From a bacterium (GTDB taxonomy: Bacteria; SZUA-79; Acidulodesulfobacterales; Acidulodesulfobacteraceae), in the NCBI GenBank assembly GCA_021821565.1, contig JAKACI010000010.1:1-14635 (forward strand): a DNA stretch of 14,635 nt, in the 5' to 3' direction. Of this stretch, positions 5,872 through 13,568 are shown piece after piece; positions within the stretch are counted from its first letter, which is position 1; each line of letters opens with the position of its first letter. Below the pieces are notes generated by a model that did no database searches, was not told where the DNA came from, and was given only the letters and a program-made list of their open reading frames with translations. A program made the translations under genes and the position numbers.

Positions 5872-6645
5872 TCAATCTTCATCCTCGGTAATTTCTTTTA
5901 AATTATCTCTTGAATATTTATATCCGCTGAAAGGTATTAAGATATCACCTTCTTTCCATAAAATTGAACGCCATATCTCAGTATAAATATGATAAAATAT
6001 AAATATTATTATTAGCCACATTATAAATAAATGAACTAATGTTACTCCTGTTAATCCTCCAAAAACCCATAGAGTCCAATCGGTAGATATATGGAGAAGT
6101 GTAGGCCACCATGCCCCAATCGCAGACGTTCCAGTAAAAGAAGCAACATACATTTGAAAACCTGTTGCCATTTGCAATAAAATTAAAAGATGAAAAAAAG
6201 TAAATATCATTGCGTTAAGGGGATCCTGATATTTGCCGGTCTTAGGTTTATTTTTTAAAGTAAAATAATGTTTAATCATATCAAATATTTCGTGAATTTT
6301 ATTCCCAAAAGGCAAAAAACTTTTGTAAAGAGGCTCTTTTGTAGAAAAAAATGCTAAATATAGCCATGTAAAAAATGATACATCAATTAAAACAGCGCCT
6401 ATAAAATGAAGTTCGCGCATCCAAGTCATTATAAATGCTTGATAAGTTTCGCCTGAATTTAATATCCCAGCAGTTGGAGAGTCAGCCTGTGTGGGAGTTT
6501 TTCCGAAAATCAGAAATGGATATGCTATATAAAAACCTGTAATTATATTATTAATAATAGAAAGAAAAAGCGTCCAATGTATAATCCTTTTGATTATCGT
6601 CATCCTGTGAACAACTTTTAAACCTGCGTCATTTTCTTTTTCCAT
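5872..6645 (-). CDS. hyaC: [NiFe]-hydrogenase b-type cytochrome subunit (HyaC/HupC-like)
   Basis: A 257-residue membrane protein of the cytochrome b561/HyaC type, which takes electrons from the periplasmic-facing hydrogenase dimer and passes them to the quinone pool. It has about four to five hydrophobic segments: 22-47, 79-100, 144-168, and 190-221 (probably covering two or a long one). Likely haem ligands are H23 (RIIHW), H80 (ELHFIGAV), H152 (FFHLLILLQMATGF), H205 and H219 (VTLVHL...FYHIY), in the usual places. DPLNAMIF before the third segment and the TGF motifs are also typical. GAGG (6654-6657) lies 8 bases before the ATG. In known operons this gene follows the small and large subunit genes. 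Here the DNA upstream is a repeat element and then aroD on the other strand, so it appears separated from them. Confidence 0.9.
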   Translation of the reverse strand: MEKENDAGLKVVHRMTIIKRIIHWTLFLSIINNIITGFYIAYPFLIFGKTPTQADSPTAGILNSGETYQAFIMTWMRELHFIGAVLIDVSFFTWLYLAFFSTKEPLYKSFLPFGNKIHEIFDMIKHYFTLKNKPKTGKYQDPLNAMIFTFFHLLILLQMATGFQMYVASFTGTSAIGAWWPTLLHISTDWTLWVFGGLTGVTLVHLFIMWLIIIFIFYHIYTEIWRSILWKEGDILIPFSGYKYSRDNLKEITEDED

Positions 6646-7080
6646 AGCAATATCCTCAACTCAATATTAAGGCATTAAAATATTTTTTTATTTAATATCT
6701 TAATAAATTTATATTATACCTTAAATTTAATTTTATGATTATATTCATATTTATCCCAAAATTGCCGATAGAAAATTATTTTCCTGGATTCCTGCGTACG
6801 CAGGAATGACTTTGCGGGTATTTAAGTTTTCACCCAAAGGGTGTCATTCCCGCGAAAGCGGGAATCCTGTATTCATATAACTTTAAAGCTATTTTAATAA
6901 TCTCTATCGGCAATTTTGGGTTACATTAAAAAATCGTTACTAAAAATTATAAATAATTAACAAATTATAAAATAAATAAAAATTATAATATTTATATGCG
7001 ATTATTAAATATATTTAATAATAATTAATATAAAAATATATGCAAATAAATAAAACATAAAAAACATAAACATAAAAAAT
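6646..7080. other. Divergent intergenic region between the hydrogenase cytochrome gene and aroD
   Basis: It holds the family 1 element copy C (6754-6921); the remainder is A+T-rich with several TATAAT-like sequences on both strands. Promoters for both divergent genes must lie here or in the element, but none stands out. There is no ribosome site in front of aroD. Confidence 0.5.
6754..6921. mobile_element. Family 1 miniature element, copy C (168 bp, TA-flanked)
   Basis: The ends TCCCAAAATTGCCGATAG and CTATCGGCAATTTTGGGT are inverted repeats with one terminal mismatch, flanked by TA (6752-6753 and 6922-6923). Compared with copy A it lies in the opposite orientation. Inside are two 20-bp palindromes, ATTCCTGCGTACGCAGGAAT (6788-6807) and ATTCCCGCGAAAGCGGGAAT (6846-6865). 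The second fits the Neisseria dRS3 consensus ATTCCC-N8-GGGAAT exactly. This copy lacks the family 2 insertion and so gives the empty-site sequence for copy B. It sits in the divergent region between two genes. Confidence 0.85.
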
Positions 7081-7863
7081 ATGATATTATCCAAAATTAA
7101 TAAAAAACCATGCATTTGCGCATCAATCGGAAGCATAGAAACCTCAAAAGTTATTTCTGCCGTTGAATATGCTATAAACAATAACTACTCATGCGTTGAA
7201 ATCAGATTTGACCTTTTAAATGATTTTAATGAAGAATTGTTATTCAATAAACATCTTCAAGAAATAATTTCTTATAGCGAAAAATTCAATTTCCCTATAA
7301 TAGCAACTAAAAGAAATATTTATAAAGATGCTGATAATATTGAAGATAAATCTGATATAATAATAGATAAATTATCTTTTTTAAAAAAATTAATAGATAA
7401 CGGAATAAAAACCGTTGATATTGAACAAGATACAACCGACAAATATTTAATTGCCGATTTTATAGAATTTGCGCATAGCAAAAATTCCGAGGTTATTTTA
7501 TCGGTGCATGATTTTAACTCTTTTATTGATTTAGAAAAAGCAATGCAATTTTATATTGAAGCAAGCTATCTAAAAGCAGATTTTTTTAAAATGGCGGCAA
7601 TAATTACATCAAAACAGGAAGCTTTAGATATATTGTCCATTTGCGATAAAATAAATGAAATTAGAAATTCGGATGCCGAAAATTATCCTGAATTTATAAT
7701 TTTCGGCATGGGAGATAAAGGAAAATTAACGCGGATTCTTTCATTAAATTATGGTTCTTTTTTGGCTTATTGTTCCATAGACAACGGATCATCAACCGCT
7801 CCCGGTCAGCTAAACATTGATTTATTTAATAAAGTTTATAATTCTTGTAATATTATATTGTAA
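7081..7863 (+). CDS. aroD: 3-dehydroquinate dehydratase, type I
   Basis: Third enzyme of the shikimate pathway; it dehydrates 3-dehydroquinate through a Schiff base. The TIM-barrel class I residues are all found: E40 and R42 (VEIRFD), H143 (SVHDF), the Schiff-base lysine K170 (FFKMA), R218 (LTRIL), and S237/S238 with Q243 (SSTAPGQ) of the substrate-binding loop. At 260 residues it is normal length for a monofunctional enzyme, with no fused shikimate dehydrogenase. The ATG at 7081 follows an A-rich stretch with no Shine-Dalgarno sequence and an in-frame stop at 7051-7053. No other shikimate genes lie nearby. The gene is followed after 126 bases by gspE on the same strand. Confidence 0.95.
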   Translation: MILSKINKKPCICASIGSIETSKVISAVEYAINNNYSCVEIRFDLLNDFNEELLFNKHLQEIISYSEKFNFPIIATKRNIYKDADNIEDKSDIIIDKLSFLKKLIDNGIKTVDIEQDTTDKYLIADFIEFAHSKNSEVILSVHDFNSFIDLEKAMQFYIEASYLKADFFKMAAIITSKQEALDILSICDKINEIRNSDAENYPEFIIFGMGDKGKLTRILSLNYGSFLAYCSIDNGSSTAPGQLNIDLFNKVYNSCNIIL

Positions 7864-7989
7864 TTTTTTCATTATTTATTTTTATTTCTTTTTAATTATT
7901 AAATTAACTCTTATTTTTTATATTTTTGATATATGACATCTAAAGTTTGTTTTTAAATTTCACTTTTAGAGTTTTATTAATAAAATAAT

Positions 7990-9741
7990 ATGGCAATTTT
8001 GAACAATTTGTTGAAATCAAAAAAACTTGGGGAAATTTTAGTTGATTCCAAACTTCTTAACGCAACACAATTAGAATATGCTCTTACCGAAGCTAAAAAA
8101 AGAAATATGAGGCTCGGCACAGCTTTAGTTACTCTTAATATCCTATCGGAAGACAATATAATTAACGCTTTATCGCAGCAGTTAAACATTAAAAAAATAG
8201 AATTATCAAAAATAGCTATTGACCCTGCAGTCGGTAAAATTTTGTCCGAAACTCTTTCAAGACAGTTCAAAATGGTTGGAATTAATCTTTACGGAAATAC
8301 TCTAACGGTAGTGCTGTCTGATCCTTTAAATGTTTTTGCGGTAGATGCTTTAAAAAAAGCAGTCAACTATGATATAGAAATTGCAGTTGCAAGAGAGCAT
8401 GAAATACTCAGGGCTATAGATTTTGTTTATTCTGCGAAAGATATAGTAAAAGCCGATAAAAATGAAAATATAAGTCTCAATTTAAACAAAGAGCTGCAGA
8501 AAAATATTGGGGCGACTTCAGTCTTTGGCACATCATCATCTGTCAATCCTGAAATAAATAAAGAAATCATGGAATCTGAAGATATAAATATAATTAAATT
8601 AGTTAACGATATAATAGTTTCGGCATCTAAAAACAGAGCTTCGGATATACATATAGAACCTTTAGAAGACGAAATTATAATTAGAGAAAGGATAGACGGC
8701 GAACTTTTTGAAACTAAAAAAATCCCGAAACAATTTATTAATCCTTTGATTGCAAGAATCAAGATAATGTCTAATATGGATATAGCGGAAAAAAGAAATG
8801 CTCAGGATTCAAGATTTAATATTACGCTTTCGGGAAAAGAACTTGACATAAGAGTTTCCGTGCTTCCCACTATAAACGGAGAAAAAGCGGTTCTTAGAAT
8901 ATTGGATAAATCATCTAAGATAAATAAAATCTCGGAATCCGCCGATATAGATAATAAAACAAAAGATAAAATATTAAAACTCGTAAATAAAAAATACGGT
9001 TTATTTCTGATAACCGGACCCACAGGCTCAGGCAAAACAACAACCGCTTATTCCATTTTAACAGAATTAAATAAAATAAACAAAAATTTAGTTACGGTTG
9101 AAAACCCTGTTGAATATAAAATAAAATATATAAATCAGGTCGAGGCAAACCTTAAAGGAGGAATGTCTTTTGCCAATATTTTAAGATCTGTTTTAAGACA
9201 GGACCCCGACATTATACTTGTCGGAGAAATAAGAGATATAGAAACTGCAAAAATAGCAATACAAGCTTCGCTGACAGGTCATTTTGTTATTTCAACGCTG
9301 CATACGCAGGATGCTTCAAGCACAATATCAAGATTGATAGATATGGAAATAGAACCATTTTTAATAGCTTCTTCTATTATCGGCATTATAGGGCAAAGAC
9401 TGCTAAAAAAACTTTGCGATAAATGCAAAGAACCGTATAGCCCTGATGCCGAATTATTAAAAGAATTAGGTTTGCCTGAAGATAAAACGGTTTATTTTTA
9501 TAAAGAAAAAGGATGCCCTGAATGCAGAGAGACAGGATTTAAGGGAAGAATTCCTATATATGAATTATTAATTCCGGACAAAAATTTACAAAAATTAATT
9601 TTAGAAAAAGCGGATGCTTCTATCATAAGAGATACCGCAGTTAAAAACGGTTTTACGACATTAAGAAAACATGGCATATTAATAGTATTAGAAGGACTTA
9701 CAACTATTGGAGAAGTTCTTCAGGCAACACAAGATATTTAA
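7990..9741 (+). CDS. gspE: Type II secretion / type IV pilus assembly ATPase (GspE/PilB family)
   Basis: A 583-residue cytoplasmic ATPase that powers pseudopilus or pilus assembly at the inner membrane. The N-terminal 12-150 is an MshEN/T2SSE_N-type domain, followed by a linker. Then come the RecA-like ATPase motifs: Walker A GPTGSGKTTT (343-352), the Asp box TVENPVEYKI, Walker B DPDIILVGEIRD (405-416) and the His box LTGHFVISTLHTQDA (428-442). A zinc-binding tetracysteine follows (C476, C479, C509, C512). RLIDMEIEPFLIASSIIGII is closer to GspE than to PilB as I know them. The start is the first ATG after an in-frame stop (7981-7983) and has no Shine-Dalgarno. gspF follows on the same strand but is separated by a repeat fragment. 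Whether it serves secretion or pili cannot be settled here. Confidence 0.93.
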   Translation: MAILNNLLKSKKLGEILVDSKLLNATQLEYALTEAKKRNMRLGTALVTLNILSEDNIINALSQQLNIKKIELSKIAIDPAVGKILSETLSRQFKMVGINLYGNTLTVVLSDPLNVFAVDALKKAVNYDIEIAVAREHEILRAIDFVYSAKDIVKADKNENISLNLNKELQKNIGATSVFGTSSSVNPEINKEIMESEDINIIKLVNDIIVSASKNRASDIHIEPLEDEIIIRERIDGELFETKKIPKQFINPLIARIKIMSNMDIAEKRNAQDSRFNITLSGKELDIRVSVLPTINGEKAVLRILDKSSKINKISESADIDNKTKDKILKLVNKKYGLFLITGPTGSGKTTTAYSILTELNKINKNLVTVENPVEYKIKYINQVEANLKGGMSFANILRSVLRQDPDIILVGEIRDIETAKIAIQASLTGHFVISTLHTQDASSTISRLIDMEIEPFLIASSIIGIIGQRLLKKLCDKCKEPYSPDAELLKELGLPEDKTVYFYKEKGCPECRETGFKGRIPIYELLIPDKNLQKLILEKADASIIRDTAVKNGFTTLRKHGILIVLEGLTTIGEVLQATQDI

Positions 9742-9969
9742 ATAAATATTATATATAATATAATATAATATAATATAGTATAGTACTTATTAGCTTCATA
9801 GTAAATTTATTATAATTAAATTAATATTACCTTAAATCACCGTTAGAAATTTATTTTTCTGGATGAGCCGTCTAAATGCCGACGGCTTTAAAGCGTACCT
9901 GCCTGCGCAGGAATGACAATGCGGGGATTTAAGGTAATATTATTAATTTAAAAACTAACATAATTAAAA
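9742..9969. other. gspE-gspF spacer holding a family 1 fragment
   Basis: The spacer starts with a TATAATA-type simple stretch (about 9747-9780) and contains a family 1-derived fragment bounded by inverted repeats (9822-9942). No ORF and no Shine-Dalgarno before gspF were found. The insertion lengthens what is usually a tight gene junction. Confidence 0.55.
9822..9942. repeat. Family 1-derived fragment with new 17-bp inverted ends
   Basis: TAATATTACCTTAAATC (9822-9838) and its exact reverse complement (9926-9942) bound a segment related to family 1. Inside, TTCTGGATGAGCCGTCTAAATG, GGCTTTAAAGCGTACC and CTGCCTGCGCAGGAATGAC match parts of copies A and B, and GACAATGCGGGGATTTAAG matches the middle of copy C. 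The other half of family 1 is missing, so it looks like a deleted or rearranged copy whose ends are new. Confidence 0.6.
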
Positions 9970-11181
9970 ATGCCGACTTATATTTACAGAGCAAGAAATA
10001 GATACGGAAAATTGGTTGTCGGTCAGATAGATGCTTCTTCTTTGATTGCCGCCGAAAAAAATGTTGAAAATCTTAAGCTGATTCCATTATCGGTAGAAGA
10101 AAAATCAAGTATTTCAATGAGCGAACTTTTACCATCTTTTCAGTCTGTATCAAAAAAAGATATAATTATTTTCTCACGCCAGCTTGCTACTTTATATCAG
10201 TCGGGCGTTCCTATCAGCAAAAGTTTAACTTCTTTAATAGAATTCACGAGAAATAAAAAATTAAAAATTATTCTTCAAGAAGTTAAAGATGATATAGAAA
10301 GCGGTCAAACATTAGCAAAAAGTCTCGGAAGCCATCCAAAAATATTTTCTGAAATTTACGTTAATATGGTAGAAGTAGGGGAATCAACAGGTCTTTTATA
10401 TGATGTTTTAGTTAGGATTGCTTTACTTATGGAAAAAGAAATGGTAATTAAATCAAAAGTGAAAAGCGCAACATTTTATCCAAAATTGGTTATTTCCGCA
10501 ATAATTATTGCAACGTCAATATTGATCGGATTTGTTATTCCTAAATTTGCAATGCTTTACGGCAGTTTTAACGTGCCTCTTCCCCTTGAAACCAGAATTT
10601 TAGTTGCCGTTTCCAATTTTTTCGTTAATTATTGGTATGTTATGTTAGCAATTCTTGCTGCATTAATTATTTCCGTTAAACTTTATTTAAACTCAGTCAA
10701 TGGAAGATTATGGTGGGATGAATATAAATTAAAAATACCCATATTCGGAAGTATTTTTTATAAATCTATGATGGGTCAATTTACAAGAATATTTGGTCTA
10801 TTATTTCAAAGCGGCATACCTGTCAACCGGGCATTTGAACTTATAAGAAATGCGGTGGAAAATAAATATTTTACAAAAAAAATAGATGAATTACAGGAAG
10901 AAATTACAAGGGGCAAATCTATTACCCAGAGTTTTATAGATTCAAAAATATTTTCTCCTATAATAATCCAGATGATAAGCGTTGGCGAAGAAACAGGGCA
11001 TATAGATGAAATGCTCAATAAAGTAGCAGATTATTTTGATGAAGATTTAGATCATCAGTTAAGCATATTGCAGGCTTCTATAGAACCTATTCTTCTAAGT
11101 ATTATATTCGGAATGGTTTTATTTTTAGCACTTGCCATTTATCTTCCTATAATAGACGTTATAAATTTCGTTAAAAAATAA
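9970..11181 (+). CDS. gspF: Type II secretion / type IV pilus inner-membrane platform protein (GspF/PilC family)
   Basis: A 403-residue polytopic protein forming the inner-membrane platform on which the GspE-type ATPase acts. It has the N-terminal MPTYIYRARNRYGK pattern, two T2SSF domains (about 63-187 and 267-390; each has the FxRxxxxLxxSGVP signature: IIFSRQLATLYQSGVPI and FTRIFGLLFQSGIPV) with matching VEVGESTG and VGEETGH motifs, and three membrane segments at about 172-193, 220-241 and 372-394. The length is normal. The ATG at 9970 has no Shine-Dalgarno. With gspE upstream it forms the E-F core of the machine; the pseudopilins and outer-membrane parts are not in the window. Confidence 0.95.
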   Translation: MPTYIYRARNRYGKLVVGQIDASSLIAAEKNVENLKLIPLSVEEKSSISMSELLPSFQSVSKKDIIIFSRQLATLYQSGVPISKSLTSLIEFTRNKKLKIILQEVKDDIESGQTLAKSLGSHPKIFSEIYVNMVEVGESTGLLYDVLVRIALLMEKEMVIKSKVKSATFYPKLVISAIIIATSILIGFVIPKFAMLYGSFNVPLPLETRILVAVSNFFVNYWYVMLAILAALIISVKLYLNSVNGRLWWDEYKLKIPIFGSIFYKSMMGQFTRIFGLLFQSGIPVNRAFELIRNAVENKYFTKKIDELQEEITRGKSITQSFIDSKIFSPIIIQMISVGEETGHIDEMLNKVADYFDEDLDHQLSILQASIEPILLSIIFGMVLFLALAIYLPIIDVINFVKK

Positions 11182-11232
11182 AAGCGTAATAAAATAAATG
11201 CGTTAAATTTAAGTGAATAATTATTTAACTTA

Positions 11233-11382
11233 ACCCAACTTCACCATAATTACCAGCAACATATTTATATTACTATATTTATGGGACAACAAAAATGTCT
11301 ATGGGAACTACAAAATAAAAAATAAAATTTAATAATATCAATGGGTTATAATTTTAGAATAATAAAAGTGGTGAAGTTGGGT
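11233..11382. mobile_element. Family 2 miniature element, copy 2 (150 bp, TA-flanked)
   Basis: The ends ACCCAACTTCACC and GGTGAAGTTGGGT are inverted repeats flanked by TA (11231-11232 and 11383-11384). It has exactly the length of copy 1 and is its reverse complement with a small number of substitutions, for example across ATATTACTATATTTATGGG and AATGTCTATGG. It occupies most of the space between gspF and the converging decarboxylase gene. Confidence 0.85.
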
Positions 11383-11435
11383 TAAGTTATAATTTAATTA
11401 TACAGGATTGACACAAAATTTTGAACGATCTCAAT

Positions 11436-12368
11436 TTAGACTCTTAATTTTTTCTTAAAATATTCAATAGTTAATTTTAAACCGGTTTCTATATCTATTT
11501 TTGGATTATAGCCCAATTTTTCTTTTGCTAAAGTTAAATCAGGCCGTCTCTGAACAGGGTCGTCTTCAGGCAGGTCTTTAAATACTATCTTTGATTTAGA
11601 ATTAGTTAAAGACAGTACTAATTTTGCAAACTCTATTATAGTAAACTCATAAGTATTTCCAAGATTAACAGGACCTGTAAAATTTTTTGAATTTTTCAAA
11701 AGCATAATTCCGTCAACTAAATCAGAAATATAGCAAAAAGAACGGTTTTGTTTCCCGTCTCCGTAAACTGTCAAGTCAGTCCCTTTTAATGCCTGAACTA
11801 TAAAATTTGAAACCACTCTTCCGTCATTTTCAAGCATCTTTGGACCGTATGTATTAAAAACTCGCGTTATTTTAATATCTGTGCCGTAAGTCCTATAATA
11901 ATCAAACATAATTGTTTCCGCGGCTCTTTTTCCTTCATCGTAACAAGACCTTATCGAAAGAGTATTGACATTTCCGTTATAAGTCTCAGGCTGAGGATGA
12001 ATAGAAGGAGAACCGTAAACTTCCGATGTAGAAGTGTGCAATACGGAAATCCTTAATCTCCTTGCGTTTTCCATAACGTTAAAAATACCGAAAATATTAT
12101 CTTTCATTGTTTTAAGAGGGTCTTTCTGGTAGAATGGAACAGAGGCGGGGCAAGCAAGATTAATAATTAAATCGGCTTCAATATTAAAAGATTCCGATAT
12201 ATCGTGTCTTATCATTTCAAAATTAGGATCATCTTTAAATTCTGCGATATTTTCCTTAGACCCCGTAAAAAAATTATCCATACATAAAATTTCATTGCTT
12301 TCGCCTAAAAGTCTTTCGCATAAATTAGATCCGATAAAACCTGCTCCGCCGGTAATCAAAATTTTCAT
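11436..12368 (-). CDS. NAD-dependent sugar-nucleotide epimerase/dehydratase, UDP-glucuronate decarboxylase-like
   Basis: A 310-residue extended short-chain dehydrogenase, most like UDP-glucuronate decarboxylase (UXS), which makes UDP-xylose for surface polysaccharides. The NAD site is GGAGFIGSNL (7-16). LACPASVPFYQKDPLKT (71-87), TSTSEVYGSP (112-121), HPQPETYNGNVN and RSCYDEGKR (140-148) follow the UXS pattern; T114, E116, Y143 and K147 are the expected catalytic residues. UXS commonly has PASPVHYQ and NP-x-G-x-R where this protein has PASVPFYQ and NTLSIR, so a related activity is possible. The ATG has GGAG about 11 bases upstream (12380-12383). No glycosyltransferases or other nucleotide-sugar genes flank it, so the end product is not evident. 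Confidence 0.85.
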   Translation of the reverse strand: MKILITGGAGFIGSNLCERLLGESNEILCMDNFFTGSKENIAEFKDDPNFEMIRHDISESFNIEADLIINLACPASVPFYQKDPLKTMKDNIFGIFNVMENARRLRISVLHTSTSEVYGSPSIHPQPETYNGNVNTLSIRSCYDEGKRAAETIMFDYYRTYGTDIKITRVFNTYGPKMLENDGRVVSNFIVQALKGTDLTVYGDGKQNRSFCYISDLVDGIMLLKNSKNFTGPVNLGNTYEFTIIEFAKLVLSLTNSKSKIVFKDLPEDDPVQRRPDLTLAKEKLGYNPKIDIETGLKLTIEYFKKKLRV

Positions 12369-12498
12369 AATATTTAATTCTCCGATATTTATATATATGT
12401 TTAATATTGGCTTTTAAACTATTACGTTTTACGAAGATTTAGAAAAATACAATCATAATAATTTTGCACAATATAAATCAATTAATTATAATTAATTA

Positions 12499-12544
12499 TA
12501 TAGGTCATGGATTATAACCTATAACTTATAATCCATGACCTATA
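12499..12544. repeat. Perfect 19-bp hairpin after cbiH
   Basis: TATAGGTCATGGATTATAA (12499-12517) and its exact reverse complement (12526-12544) flank an 8-base loop. It starts 16 bases after the cbiH stop on the minus strand and may mark the 3' end of the cobalamin transcript. No T-run follows, so it is not a classical intrinsic terminator; it could instead be a dispersed palindrome or protein-binding site. Confidence 0.65.
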
Positions 12545-12560
12545 GATTATAAAATTGTTT

Positions 12561-13568
12561 TTATAAATTATATTTATTGCCGTACCCTCTTTTTGTAATC
12601 ATGTAAAAATCTTTTACGAATGTTGTGCCGTTGCCTATAATAATAGTCGTATTCATACCGATTAAATCAAATTCATCTATATGTTCAAGGGTTGTGATAA
12701 CAATTTCTTCATCGGTTCTTGAAACTGCTTTTACAATTGCGGAAGGTCTATTTTTATCAATATTTTTTAATAAAATTGTTTTAGCATTTGTCAATTCATC
12801 TTTTCTTTTAGCGCTCTTAGGATTATAAATAATTATGACAAAATCACTTTTCGATGCAAAATCTAATCTTTTTTCTATGTCTTCCCATGGCGTTAGCAGA
12901 TTTGATAACGAAATAACGCAAAAATCATTCATAATAGGAGCACCTATAGAACATGCGGCAGCGCAAAAAGCAGGAACTCCCGGTATAAAATCTAAAGGAA
13001 TTTTACCTATTAACGATTTTTTGTCTAATAGCTCTAAAAGAAGCCCACTCATACCGTAAATACCGGCATCTCCTCCGGAAACAACCGCAACATTTTCGCC
13101 TTCCGTCGATTTACTTATTGCCGCTTCGCATCTTGTAATTTCATCTTTCATATTAAAATGGAGTTTTTTCTGCTCTTCTCTAAGTAAATTGTTAATTTGT
13201 TTAAGATAAGTAGAATATCCTATAATAACGCTGCATTCTTCTATTGCTTCAACTGCGTTTTTTGTTAGATGTTTAATATCTCCGGGTCCTGTTCCTATTA
13301 AAGTAATTTTGCCGTATTTTATATTATGATTGCTGCTGCCGTTATTACGTTCTTCAGACGGCAAATTATCATCGGCAGTTATTTTATTTATATAATGATT
13401 GACGCCGCTACTATCATTACTATTATCATTATTATTTATACTATTATCGGTATTATTCATATCGTTACTAACAACGCTATCATTAATACCATTACAATTA
13501 CTATTATTGTTCATACCTGCTGCTATATTGCCGCCGCTATAGTCGTATTTCCTTTTTTCTTCTTGCAT
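12561..13568 (-). CDS. cbiH: Cobalt-factor III / precorrin-3B C17-methyltransferase with an Asn-rich N-terminal extension
   Basis: A SAM-dependent methyltransferase that methylates C17 and drives ring contraction in cobalamin synthesis. The conserved enzyme begins around residue 85: YGKITLIGTGPGD (85-97), VVSGGDAGIYGMSG, FIPGVPAFCAAA, GAPIMNDFCVISLSNLLTPW, IYNPKSAKR, and TTFVKDFYMITKRGY at the C-terminus, covering both domains of the family. The first 84 residues are not part of the usual protein: a low-complexity stretch dominated by Asn, Ser and Asp. The start is nevertheless strong, with AAGGAG (13577-13582) 8 bases before the ATG, and overlaps the end of cbiG by 46 bases, as in a coupled operon. 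Total length 335 against about 240-250 for typical CbiH. The extension may be a flexible linker from repeat expansion. Confidence 0.92.
   Translation of the reverse strand: MQEEKRKYDYSGGNIAAGMNNNSNCNGINDSVVSNDMNNTDNSINNNDNSNDSSGVNHYINKITADDNLPSEERNNGSSNHNIKYGKITLIGTGPGDIKHLTKNAVEAIEECSVIIGYSTYLKQINNLLREEQKKLHFNMKDEITRCEAAISKSTEGENVAVVSGGDAGIYGMSGLLLELLDKKSLIGKIPLDFIPGVPAFCAAACSIGAPIMNDFCVISLSNLLTPWEDIEKRLDFASKSDFVIIIYNPKSAKRKDELTNAKTILLKNIDKNRPSAIVKAVSRTDEEIVITTLEHIDEFDLIGMNTTIIIGNGTTFVKDFYMITKRGYGNKYNL

Noticed and set aside
6754..6921. Intrinsic terminator pair between genes
   Set aside because: The palindromes lie within a TA-bounded repeated element found at other sites, and no T-run follows either stem.
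7977..9035. Minus-strand frames opposite gspE (7977-8270, 8427-8762, 8802-9035)
   Set aside because: Antisense shadows of a fully conserved ATPase gene.
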